DNA of 64,000 nucleotides from Plasmodium malariae (taxonomy: Eukaryota; Apicomplexa; Aconoidasida; Haemosporida; Plasmodiidae), in NCBI RefSeq assembly GCF_900090045.1, contig NC_041788.1, forward strand, positions 2,141,501 through 2,205,500, in the 5' to 3' direction. The position numbers were made by a program, and so were the translations under genes. Numbering within the stretch: position 1 is the first letter of the stretch; each line of letters opens with the position of its first letter. Below the pieces are notes generated by a model. It ran no database searches, had not been told where the DNA came from, and saw only the letters and a list, made by a program, of their open reading frames with translations. Shown here one piece after another: positions 12,448 through 23,922 of this stretch.

Positions 12448-14034
12448 TTATTCATCAAAGTCATCTTGAACCATATCAATGAAATCCTGATAACATCAAA
12501 AAGGAAGAAAAAAAAAAAAAAGATATAGTTATTTTAAATTACTGTATATACGAGGAAATGAAATTTTTCAAGTAATAACTTTAGGGCATAAAAGGGAAGT
12601 ATTTATACTGATGCTCCCATGTATATTTACCACGAATATACATGTATATATATATATATAGGGGTATATACACGCATGTATATATTTATATATATGCATA
12701 TGTAAATGTCCTTTTCGCTTTCTTTTTCCGCGTTTTACGCTTATTAATTTTTTTGTCTTTCTTTTGAAATGCGCACAAAGTTATATTCGTCATTATAAAA
12801 ATCCTCAATATCTGTTGAGAGTCGTTCGTTAATTTCGGTTTCCGTTCCACGTATAGAATTATTTAAAATATCCAAATCATGTATACTGGCAATATTTAAA
12901 AGTTGTATATTCTTTTTTTCTTTAGCAAATTCTTTCATACATTTGTGTTTGATATTATATAAGCCTGCGCAGAATTTAAATTATGTGCAAAAATAATTTA
13001 TTTTCAAATTATGTGAATTACTATATAATTCTCTATACAATTTTTTTTGCTGTTAAAACAGAATAGACATACTCAGTTACTGTTCCTTGAACTATGCACA
13101 GGTATGTAAGTATATATATACGCATATGTATATATTTATATATGCTCATATGTGCACACATGTGTAAACAACTTGATATTTTTATGTCGAACACAATAAC
13201 ACATATGAAGCTGCTTTCTTAATTTTAGCCATTACTATACAATTCTCTGTAGCCCGTAACGTTGAACAGCCAAGATATCTGTGTTTAAAAAAAAAAAAAA
13301 AAATTGATTCGAAATAGGTCCATAGGGGCTTATAGACTTCGTATGATAATAAATGGGGGTATGTGTGGGGGTGTACATTTATGTTTGTATATATATATAT
13401 ATATATATATATGCACATATGTAGACTGTGGTCAATATAGGACATAGCAATATGCGTTTTGTAAAATTCGATTTTAACTGTTGTTTTGTTCTATTTCTCC
13501 CTATTTTGCTTTATAGTGCCACATTTTGCTTATTTATTAATTTATTTATTTAATTATTCATTTTGTTGCTTTCAGTTACTACAACTCACCTTTTTCAACA
13601 TAAGACAAACCAAATTTAGATAACTGGCAAAAAATAAAAATGTGTTAAATAAAAAATTTCCTAAATTTCTTCCATAAGTAGAATATAATATTGCTGTCGC
13701 TAATTTTGTCATTTTAAAGTCTTTATTTTTTAATTTTTCTTCTTTTTTTTTATAATTTAAAAAAATTATAAAGTGATGTCCGTCTATGAAAGAAAAAATC
13801 CAAATAAACACAATGTTTTCTCATAACAGACAAATGTCAATCTTTTAAATATTATGGATAATGCATTATAAAGTTTTTACATTTCCAAAAGTAACCTTGG
13901 TGCTATGATAATTACACAAATTTGTTAGTCCTTGAATTTTTGAAAAATTTCTTTTATATACAATATAAAAATGCACATACGGAGAATGTGTACAGGGGTA
14001 ACCGCATATATAAATATATAACTATATAAATATC

Positions 14035-14102
<68 letters not shown>

Positions 14103-14939
14103 CCTAACGGACAGTAGAAAAATTTCAGTATCTGCGAGTATATTTTAATATACACACATTTACCGCTATATTCAAAGGGTTGCGCTCATCATAAACTTTT
14201 TATCACAGTATTTCTGTTTTCACTTAAAATTGAAAAGATTGAATGAAATGGAGCACAAAAGGAAGAAATAAATCAAAAATGTGTGCAAATATTGTATTTT
14301 TATCGGGAAAAATTACAGTTACAAAGTAAAAATTATTATACAGAAAAACATTTCACAAATGAAGTAAAATATAATTTAGTGGAATGAAAATATTTTACGC
14401 AGTCTGTTATTTTGATTATTTTGAATATTTTTTTTTTTTTTTTTATTCAGCCGTAAAATTATTAACTTCATATATTTACATATTCAAATAATTTTTGTTT
14501 TTGCATCAACTTTCATATTACACATTTTTGTATGTGCTACATATAGTTGAAGTCATTGTGTTTTCCTTCTTAATGCACAATAAGAACGTGAAAACAAAAT
14601 TGCAAAACTCGTGAATAAGTACAAGAAAAAGTTGTCAGAAAAAAATTTTTATCTTACTCAAAAAGAGCAAAAATGGGTTATTTTTTGTGTTTATATTTTA
14701 CGCTTAAAAGTTAAAAGATTGATTTAAAAAATAAAAAAATAACAATAAATAAAATAAAAACCGAATAATGGAAAAAAAAACATATTGAAGTAAAACAAAG
14801 TAGAGAAATAATTTGTTCATATTGCACGTATCTTTTTTATTATCAATTATTCTGCAAAAAATAAAAATAAAAAAAAGGATTCTTTTTATATTAGCTCATT
14901 TTCAATACCTACGCGTCTTATCCTTCTTAAAGCGTCCAT
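12448..14939 (-). CDS. Multi-exon protein of unknown function (5' structure partly uncertain)
   Basis: I assembled this model from splice sites on the minus strand. Exons with agreeing phases: 14195-14164, 14131-14109, 13950-13916, 13783-13590, 13278-13236, 12964-12777 and the last 12486-12448 (encoding DFIDMVQDDFDE, stop). Likely first exons are 14939-14913 (MDALRRIRR, donor GTAGGT) and 14568-14524 (KENTMTSTICSTYKN). Their junction to the 14195 exon does not agree in phase, so that part is unresolved. Core phrases include YDERNPLNIAILKFFYCP, FSKIQGLTNLYGHHFIIFL and the hydrophobic NFLFNTFLFFASYLNLVCL, which may be one membrane span. The donor at 12776 (GTGCGC) is weak; without it the protein would run on to a stop at 12744. 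The C-terminus is acidic. I do not recognise the family. A (TA)n tract of about 56 bases lies in the intron between the second and third listed exons. Confidence 0.6.
14041..14096. repeat. (TA)n dinucleotide tract in an intron
   Basis: About 28 uninterrupted TA units, within the intron between exons ending 14109 and starting 13950 of the gene above. The length is likely to vary between isolates. Confidence 0.9.
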
Positions 14940-15222
14940 AATCTTCACATATCAGCATATCTTTATTTTTAAAATGGAATAAAAAGAAAACCAATTTTCA
15001 TTGTGCGATGTTCAACGAATAGGCACGTGTATATATAAACATATATGTATATATATATATATATATACATACACGCTTTAGACGTTGGAAAATCTTGAAA
15101 TAAATAAGTTTCAACAGAAAAAAAAAAATGGGAAAACACGAGAAGGGAAAAGAATTAATAAATTGATAATAAATATATACTATGTGGAATGTCGTTATAA
15201 CAAAAAGGGTACATACCGCATA

Positions 15223-15267
<45 letters not shown>

Positions 15268-15646
15268 TATTTATTTCTTTTATTTCCATTCACCACACAA
15301 TTAGGTAAATAAACACATTACATGCATCGTGCCGTGTCACGGTTGAAAAAATTAAAGTTCACTAAAAAAATACTGTTCGTTATTATTCTAAGGTGCGAGT
15401 AATATAAAGGCACATATGCATACGTGTACACATATGTATATACACAGATACGTACATACATACGTACATATCAACAAAGCAGCCGATTTCTGCTTCTTAA
15501 CATATAACCGCGTCATCAGTGCTATTTAATAGGGATAGGAACACCGTTGATGAGTTCATTTTTTTGAGCACTCAATTTACTTTGCGTGCATTTATATCTT
15601 TTCAAAGCTGCAAAAAATGTGTGCACCTTTGCATGAACATATATAC

Positions 15647-15698
<52 letters not shown>

Positions 15699-15743
15699 GT
15701 GAGCCGCACTGCTTCCCCCGACTGCAGGTATAGAACAGAAGTA
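14940..15743. other. Intergenic region between two minus-strand genes
   Basis: This is the 3' flank of PKAr and the promoter side of the multi-exon gene. It contains three (TA)n tracts (15046-15066, 15227-15260, 15654-15693). No coding sequence is supported; the short ORFs are TA-tract translations (YIYI). Confidence 0.6.
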
Positions 15744-17400
15744 TTAGTTCCCTTCAATGCATGTGGTGTCTAACCCTAACTGTTTTAAGACCTTCTTATA
15801 ATTTTCTACATTTCTATGTAATATTTCTTCTATTGGCCCTAAAAGTCTTTTAAAACTTTTTCTGTCTAGGTAGACAACTTGACAAGTGTTTTGCGCCTTT
15901 ACAGTAGCAGCTCTTGGTTGATTTTTTAAAAGAGCTAATTCACCAAAATAGTCTCCTTTATTGTATGTTTTAATAACTTTATTATCTTTTAAGGCAGTAG
16001 CATTTCCTTCAATTAATATATAAAATGTATCTCCTTGTTCTCCTTCATTTATAATTATATCTCCATCAGAATATGTTTTTGTTTTTAAACAATCAGCTAC
16101 TTTTGATCTCTCATAAGGGTCCATACCTTTTAATATAGTAATTTGTTTTAACACATCTTCATACATTTGTCTTTTCTTAGCAACATTATCTTTTATTATG
16201 TATGTAAAGGATTCTCTATCCAAAGCCCATAGATGACATTTTGTTAAAGCCTTAGCTGTTGCAGCTCTTTTCGAATTATATAATAAAGCTAATTCACCAA
16301 ATACATCCTTTGATTTTAATATGGTTAAAATTTCTTTTCCATTTTCTTTTGTTTTATATATTTCTACTTCTCCTTCATCAATTACATATAATAAATCTCC
16401 ATCGTCTCCTTCATTTATTATATTTACACCTTGTTCAACATTCTCATCAAAAAATGCATCAACGATTGTTTCCATTTCCATCTTATTTAAATGATTAAAT
16501 AAAAATGATTCATTTAACGCTTCACGTATTTTGGCTTTTTCATGTTCATCCTTCTTATATACCTTTGCTACAAAATTATCTTTTTTTTTGTTCCATTCAC
16601 CATAAGCCTCAGCACTGACCGACATCCTTTTACCCTGACTAGCGTTCAAATTGACCAAATCCGACTCTTTTAATTCCATCTCTTTTCTGTCCATTTCGCT
16701 AAGGCACTCAGTTTCGTCTTCGTCGCTTGAATATTCTTCGTCTAGGAGGATAACCAAAAAGATGAAAATGATTAGGACGAAAATGGATTGAAATGTAAAA
16801 AAGTTAATTTACCCAAAATAATGGAGTAAAAAATGAAGAAATGAAAAATGACGGTGCCCAATATGGACGTTCATAATTATCAAGCAGTGGACCATAAAAA
16901 TTAGAAATGCAATTCAATGCATACTTACTAATTATATTTTTTTTATTTAAGGAAATCATAAGTTCATTTTCATTTTTGGGGGATCCTTGTTCACCCAAAA
17001 TATCATTGTTTATTGTCTGTTCTTTTGAATTATCGTCCTCTCTTTTATTTATTGACAGTTCACTTAATAAATCATTTTTACTATCGTCAACATTAGTACA
17101 CTTTTGTGTAAAATTATTTTTTTTGCTATTACTCCTAATTGTTTGTTCGTATTTTTCAAATTGTTCTTGTATATCTTTATCTTGCATGCTTGGTGAACTT
17201 TGGTCTCCTGAATTTTCTTTTCCTTGTCTCCTTTTAAAGCAAAATAAAGTACATACATACAGTAATTAAAAATCACAGCAATTTTTTTTTCACAATGTTT
17301 ATACAGACACACAAACACACATACGCTTATATATACATGTGTACACATGTATATGCATATGTATGGGTATTTATGTATAGCTATACAGATATATATTTGT

Positions 17401-17431
<31 letters not shown>

Positions 17432-17885
17432 TATACACTTGCGTATATAAGTGCGTAAAATGAACAAGTTTTTATTTTGTTAGAAATTGTACAAAAAAAA
17501 AAAAAAAAAAATTGATTATTTCAAAAATTGCTATATTAACACGTGATAGCTGTTTATTTACTTTATTATTATTACTATTGTATAATTTTTTTTTTTGTTG
17601 AGTGTATAAATATTTGTGCACAAGTTTTTCTTCTTTCTTTTTTTTCTTTTTTTTGTAATATTTTTATTATGCAGTAATTTCAAATGAAACAACCATTGTC
17701 CAACTGCCTTAACTTTCGGTGTATTGCTTCTTATTTTTTTTTGAGTTAATGCTCGCATTTTGCTATGTCAATATTATTTTGCACGTTTTATTTGCCACTG
17801 TTTCGCTTATGTTGCTATATTTCTTCAAACTTTTTGAATTTTTATATTTGTTTTTAAAGTCTTACCATGTGCACACATTGCCCAT
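15744..17885 (-). CDS. PKAr: cAMP-dependent protein kinase regulatory subunit
   Basis: The regulatory subunit binds and inhibits PKA catalytic subunit until cAMP rises; in Plasmodium this pathway controls invasion and egress. Exons (minus): 17885-17866 (20 nt, encoding MGNVCT plus two bases of Trp), 17230-16813, 16741-15744, giving about 478 aa. MGNVC is a myristoylation signal with Cys5 for palmitoylation, which would place the protein at membranes. An inhibitor-like site (GKRMSVSAEAYGEWN) precedes two cyclic-nucleotide-binding domains. Each has its phosphate-binding cassette: GELALLYNSKRAATA in domain A and GELALLKNQPRAATV in domain B. The C-terminus is LGLDTTCIEGN. Exon 2 ends in phase 0 at its only good donor (TGG|GTAAAT), but exon 3 needs one extra base. 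One base therefore seems missing near the end of exon 2, most likely in an A/T run (16828-16833 or 16844-16848). With it restored, exon 2 runs into DEEYSSDEDE as in P. falciparum. Confidence 0.95.
16813..16860 (-). other. Suspected one-base deletion in PKAr exon 2
   Basis: The frame entering the donor at 16812 is phase 0, while the exon starting at 16741 requires phase 1. The 70-nt intron has no other AG and no room for a micro-exon. One extra base in the run at 16828-16833 would resolve the join. The exact site is inferred. Confidence 0.5.
17231..17865 (-). other. PKAr intron 1
   Basis: 635 nt, with donor GTAAGACT after the 20-nt first exon and acceptor TTTAAAAG before RQGKENSG. It contains a (TA)n tract at 17400-17427 and homopolymers. 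Short ORFs inside it are not coding. Confidence 0.85.
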
Positions 17886-20590
17886 TTTGTTATTTTTTAA
17901 GGAATTTAATCAAGTAAAAATATTTAAGCAAAAAAAAAAAGGAAAATGTAAATTTATATTTTATTTTTTCCTATTACAAGAAAAGTATATTTGCGCGAAT
18001 AGCATTTCAACTGGATAACTCAAAAAATCAAACAAAAAATAAAATATACATGTATAATTATACAAATATATATACATACATATATATACACATCTACGTA
18101 ATAATGTATTCTACTCCTTTTTTATTTCTTTTGCTGTGATATTTTTTAGGAAACAATGGTTTAACTAACCTTTTAAGTTATACAATAAGCACATTCGTAA
18201 TATACATATATATATATATATATACATACATACATATACATGAACACATACATATATATATGCAAACATATACACATGCGTTAACACGTCAGTAAAATTT
18301 CTTACGTGCGTATTCAGCAATCATCATGAATTTAAAAAGCTACTTACGCTTGAAGAAAAAATTATGTGTAAATTAACACAGAATGATGTAAAATAGTACA
18401 AAAGAATGTATATTAATACAATATAAGGTAAAACAATGTAAGGCAATGTAAAACGATGCAAAATAATGCAAATAATAAGAAAATACTTCTTATTTTTATA
18501 TGTGCATAAATATATTTTGTTAATGCTTAAAAAATTGTCTTGAAATTTTTATATTTATGAAATATCAACTTACAGATGAAAAAAATTAACTATTATACGT
18601 TTTTATAGAAATAATTATTTCTAATTCATTGTATCATAGGAGGAACAATTCGGAAAATTTAATTTTGACTTCATGTCACTTTTTTTTTTCCTTTTTTATT
18701 TGTTATATGTATGTATACACAAACAGGTGTACTTATGATATGCGTAAATTCTGTACATAATGCTTTTATGAGATTGACCTATTCTAATTTTTTTTTTTTT
18801 TTTATTATTTCCAAAAGAGTTTATTACAGGGCATTTTTAAATTGTTACAGTGGCTCATTAATATTAAAAGAAACAAACAAAAAAAAGAAAAAAAAATTAA
18901 CTCTGATAATTATTGCTACAGTCTTTTGATTTATTCTTCCGTAAATTTTTTTTTTTTTTTTTTTTTTTTGTGGCATTATTAAACGTGATGTATAATATCC
19001 TTTTTTCATAGCATGTGCATAGAAATATACTTAAATTTTTATGGGAGCTTAACTGAAATATTGCTATGTTTTTTTTTTAAGTTTACTGTTTATTTATTGA
19101 TAATTCATCATTACAATTAGTTTAAATATTTATTCCAAATGACTACATATGTTTTTGGTTCGTCTCATACATTAAGATGACGAAAAAGAAATTCGTTTAA
19201 AATTTATAAAATTAGATTATTTATGCCTTCTACAATGCAAATAGCACATCATTTACTGCACACATACATGGGATTCGTTAAAAAAAGAAAGAAAAAATTT
19301 TTTTTTGTTATTTATTATTCATATTATTATCATTTTATTCTTTTTTTACTTGTTCCTTATATTTTAAAATGAACACGCAAAGTATATAATAATATGCGAG
19401 TTGATCGACATAATGTTGCTACTTACCATGCTATCAAAAACGATACCTATACCTGTTATGTTTATTTTATTTTATTTTTTCTTCTTTTATAATAACTATA
19501 AAAAAACACTGCTACTTATATTTTTAAAAATAAATAAATATTATGAATATTAAAAATTTACTTCATTTTTTGTTTGCTTTTTTTCCCACTTACGTATTTT
19601 TGTTAAAATAACGAACCTCACACATACGTTCTTCAAACATATGAAATATTGTATACCAGTTAGAACATGAATAACGAACACTAAGATATATGACCATATA
19701 TATATATATACATATAACACACTTATATGGGAAAAAAATGTGAATAAAAAATTATACCATTTCAAGAGTCTTATTACTATTATTTTAAGATCCATTCATG
19801 AAAAATTGGCAATAAAAAATAATGGTTTTTAAAAATAATTAGAAAATATTTTTTCACTTCCAAATTTATTGAAAGTTGAAATTTAACGCTTCAAAAAAGT
19901 ATCGTATTTTGTCACATGTAAAAACTACATGTACACAGAATGAATAAATAATTAATTATTTCTATTGTGTACAGAATAGTTCTATTAAAAGGCATAAAAA
20001 CTGTAATTTATGAATATTTTGTAAGTACACATGTTATTTCGCTGATATTTAAGCCCCCCATAATTTTCTTTTTTTTTTTGTTTTAACTGAAGAGCATCTA
20101 ATTATATTCTTCATCAACTCTACTTTTTTTCGATCTTATCTAATCTTTTAATGGTCATTTTTTCATTGTTTCTATGACAATTCATTTGTGTTAGTCATAT
20201 CTTTATTTCTTTTGAATATTTTTGAATCATTCTTTGTTCATTCTTTTGGCACATTCTGTATTCCCTCTTTTTCAAATAAAACAAAAATAATTTGAAATTA
20301 TTCACTTAATTTTAACAGTTGTTTATAAAACGATAAAAAAGCCCAAAAGAATATATTTTGTTTTATATATTCTTTCTTATTCTTTTTCTTTTTTTTTATT
20401 TTGCTTGAAGTTCTAAAATACATGAGTATAATACTAATGAACAAAATAATGCAAAACGTTGTATAATAAAATGAACTAAACAATAACAAAAAAAGGGTTT
20501 CGTAAAAGTAACACATGAACAAACCAAAGGTGTGTACCAAAAAAAAAAATTAATAAACAGAAACGCTTAAACATAAATATCTTCATAAAT

Positions 20591-20621
<31 letters not shown>

Positions 20622-21185
20622 AGTATAGCAAAAACGATATAAAATAATTACACGCACAAATTAGCGTAATTACGCCCGAGAAGAAGAATATATAAAAATG
20701 GGTAAACATCTGGTATTAACTGTAAGAAATGATTTTAAAAAATTTAGTTAATTTTACAAAAAAATATACATATGTATGTATTATATATATATATATATAT
20801 ATCGCATATGCATGATTTTTTTTTTCGTGAATTTTGTGATTAAACAATTGTTTCAACTTGGTATAAATATATGTATAAAAGTATAAATAAATTTACGTAA
20901 TAAACACTTTTCATAATGTTTATACTTACAGATGTAAACATATATAGTATATGTATATATATATGTAGTATTTTTTTCCACCTTTTTTTTGTCGAATAAG
21001 CCAAAAAATATGAACAAATCATAATAAAAATTCACAATAGTAAATAGCTAAAATAAAAAATATACAAAATGAGAACAAATGTATAGTATTAAAAAATATA
21101 TGTATAAATTAAAACGTAACATGTGCTTATAAGTACAATTATAATATATATATACAAATTTGAGATATAATTGAAGCGGAAGTAG

Positions 21186-21219
<34 letters not shown>

Positions 21220-21301
21220 CTCTGGATTTAATACAAAAGCAGAATATGAAAAAAATAGATGAGGAAAAAAAGAAAAACGAAATTAAAAAAGAAAAAAAAA
21301 A
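17886..21301. other. Divergent intergenic region, PKAr / Brr6-like gene
   Basis: 3.4 kb between two gene starts facing away from each other, so it presumably holds both promoters. It has T-runs at 18949-18969 and 21189-21219 and TA tracts at 18206-18224 and 20784-20803. All ORFs over 60 codons here are Phe/Ile/Tyr-rich, with no motif and no splice partners that I could find. Confidence 0.6.
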
Positions 21302-22666
21302 ATGAGCATAATAAATGAGAGTAAAATGCCCATAATCCCAATTGAGGATACTAAGCATTATTCATGTAGTGAAGAAAATGACACAATTAATCTTGAAAAC
21401 AACTCGAACGATTTAAATAGTTTTCAAAATTTTCTTATAAGGAACGGGTCAAATAATGGGTCAGATAAATGTGGAGATAATAAGAAAAGTCATGCATTAA
21501 TAAAAAAAGAGATTAATAACAATAGTAACAATTACAACTGTAATAACAACTACAGTTTTAATAGTAATAAAAACCTCAATTTAGTTAGAAGAAAGAAGGG
21601 CGTAATAAGAAAAAAAGACTCATATGGAAGTACTCATTTAGTTCTTGGTAATATCAGGGGTAATAGAAAATTAAGAAAAAAGTTACTGTGGAACAATTGC
21701 ACAGATCAAAATACAAATGTATCTGAAATGTCTTATATTAAAGATTTTGAAAATAATTCCTTTATGCATGAAAATGGCCATCATATGGTTTTATATGATA
21801 ATAAATATAGAGATTACCCAAGAAATAAAGGAGAAGAACGGAGTGAAAAGATAAAATATTTTTTTGTTTATTCACCTGATATTATACAAAGATGGATAAG
21901 AGTTATATTTAATATTATAATAACGTCATTAATAGTTACTTTGATATATTTTATATTTATATCTGTTAGAGAAGATATAAATAAAAAAGTAGCTATTCAG
22001 GTTGAAAACGTAAAAGAAGAATCGAATTCTTGCAAAAAACAATATTATGCTCATAAATGTGGTACAGTCAATTTACCTTTATTAAATGAAAAATGTGAAG
22101 AATGGTTAAAATGTATGAAAACAGATCATAAATTATATCAAGATATTTCTTTTTTATCAGCTCAAATGTTAGGGCAAATTATTAATGCTTTTATTGTTCA
22201 GTTTGAATGGAAAAGTATATGTGTTATTGCCTTTATATTTCTTCTTATTTTTATTGGCAGTAATTATGCCCTTTCTATAGGAGGAGGATCTAGAGTGAAC
22301 GGCGCGGAATATTCTTTATACAACCCTTATATGAATGCAAATAGTAATATACCCCCTTTTCCATATTATCCTTTTTATCCTATTTTACCTCAAGCTTTAC
22401 ATTATAATAATGGACGTAATACCGATATACCATTGATGAATATGTCATTCCCTCAAAACAAATTCTTTCAAAACAGTAGTTTTTCCAGGAATCCCTATAA
22501 TCACTTTAGTCATTACACGTATGCAGATGAACATAACACTTCAAATAATTCAACATCAAGGAATAAGGATTATTCCGATAATTATGGTTCATCCAAGAAA
22601 GACAGTAATAAAAAAGGGTCCAAAAAATTAGGTTTCTTAAAATATCTGACAGGAGGTTTCAAGTAA
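21302..22666 (+). CDS. Brr6/Brl1-like nuclear-envelope protein
   Basis: A single-exon 454-aa protein. Two membrane spans lie at about residues 197-221 (IIITSLIVTLIYFIFISV) and 305-326 (CVIAFIFLLIFIG). They flank a lumenal segment of about 80 residues with four cysteines in the Brr6/Brl1 pattern: CKKQYYAHKC at about 244-253, then LPLLNEKCEEWLKCMKTD at about 258-275. Next comes a helix (FLSAQMLGQIINAFIV). The cysteine spacing, the aromatic after the first Cys, the C..W..CM phrase and two flanking spans are the hallmark of the disulfide-bridged nucleocytoplasmic-transport domain. In yeast, Brr6 and Brl1 act in nuclear-pore-complex assembly and nuclear-membrane lipid balance. The N-terminal third is Asn/Lys-rich low complexity; the C-terminus is rich in Asn, Ser, Tyr and Pro. 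The start is the first ATG after a purine-rich leader. Confidence 0.85.
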   Translation: MSIINESKMPIIPIEDTKHYSCSEENDTINLENNSNDLNSFQNFLIRNGSNNGSDKCGDNKKSHALIKKEINNNSNNYNCNNNYSFNSNKNLNLVRRKKGVIRKKDSYGSTHLVLGNIRGNRKLRKKLLWNNCTDQNTNVSEMSYIKDFENNSFMHENGHHMVLYDNKYRDYPRNKGEERSEKIKYFFVYSPDIIQRWIRVIFNIIITSLIVTLIYFIFISVREDINKKVAIQVENVKEESNSCKKQYYAHKCGTVNLPLLNEKCEEWLKCMKTDHKLYQDISFLSAQMLGQIINAFIVQFEWKSICVIAFIFLLIFIGSNYALSIGGGSRVNGAEYSLYNPYMNANSNIPPFPYYPFYPILPQALHYNNGRNTDIPLMNMSFPQNKFFQNSSFSRNPYNHFSHYTYADEHNTSNNSTSRNKDYSDNYGSSKKDSNKKGSKKLGFLKYLTGGFK

Positions 22667-23074
22667 ATTAATCCACTGGAGATTTAATTGTTCCATCGGT
22701 AATCTAGTTGTTCACCTGAAAGAACAAGAATAAAATAAAATAATAATACAAATAAATAAATAAATGAACAGATAAATAAATAAATAAGTAAACACGCATT
22801 TGAGTTACCTTGTCAAACATACACACACAGGGACGCACATCAAGATGCACAAACATTTGTTCATTTATTTTTCAATTACTTAAGAGCATATATACCTGTG
22901 CATGCCCGAAAAAATACATAGATAAATTTGTCTGTATATATGTATTCATTTGTAAATATGTGTGTATCTCTTTGTGTGAGGTATATTGTTTGTCTACTTG
23001 TATGTTGTATGCATAATCATATCCTTATAAATGTTTTTTATATATGTTTACATGCATATGCATATTATGCATTA

Positions 23075-23123
<49 letters not shown>

Positions 23124-23922
23124 TTTTTTTGTTATATATTTATAAATTAAAAAGGTCTTTTTTTTTTTTTAATCTTTAAACTTATTTTGAATTTCGGCAC
23201 ATCGTATCCCCAATGGCTATTTTGTTTTCATTTCATTTCATTTTTTTTTTTAAATTAAATATGACTTATTTGATTTATGTGTTTTTCGTAAAATAATTTT
23301 AGTATTCTTGTTAATACACCTCAACAAAACAAAATAAAAAAGGTTAGAAAAAAATAAAAAAAGAACGAATATAAAAAAAGTTGTAAATTTTTTATAGTTA
23401 AAATTACCTATTAAAATTAAATATGTGTCATAAATAATCCAACACAAATAAATGCAAGTAAAAATAATTAGGAACAAAAAAAAAAAATAAACAAAAAGAA
23501 AATAAAAAACGCAAATTAATGAAGCATATAAAATGTTTGTTGAACATTATATATGCATTAATAATATAAGAAAAGGATTGTAAATATTCAAAAAACGAAT
23601 ACTTCTCTTTTTATTTACTGCTGCATATATAAAAAATGTTATAATGGATATATGGCTTATTCACCTAAGTAAAAACACAGAAAAAAGTAGTATGCATTTA
23701 TAAATGTATAATAAAACAAAAGGGGTAACTGCGTAAAATAGGTATACCGGGGAAAATATTACATAAATATATAAATACATATATATGCATATATATAAGC
23801 ACAAGCACACAAATGCATGTATGTATGCTTTACAAGGGAGAAGAACATAAAATGCTTCGAATATTCGCACAAATGAAAGTTAAATATTCAGGCATAATCA
23901 ACGAATTCACACGCACACGATC
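22667..23922. other. Convergent intergenic region
   Basis: 3' flanks of the Brr6-like gene (+) and gyrase A (-). An (AAATA)n-like stretch lies at 22750-22790, and a (TA)n tract followed by T26 lies at 23082-23130. No coding sequence is supported. Confidence 0.6.

Noticed and set aside
17064..17438. 124-codon minus ORF over PKAr exon 2
   Set aside because: Wrong frame of exon 2 plus intron TA tract; the PKAr frame is fixed by homology.
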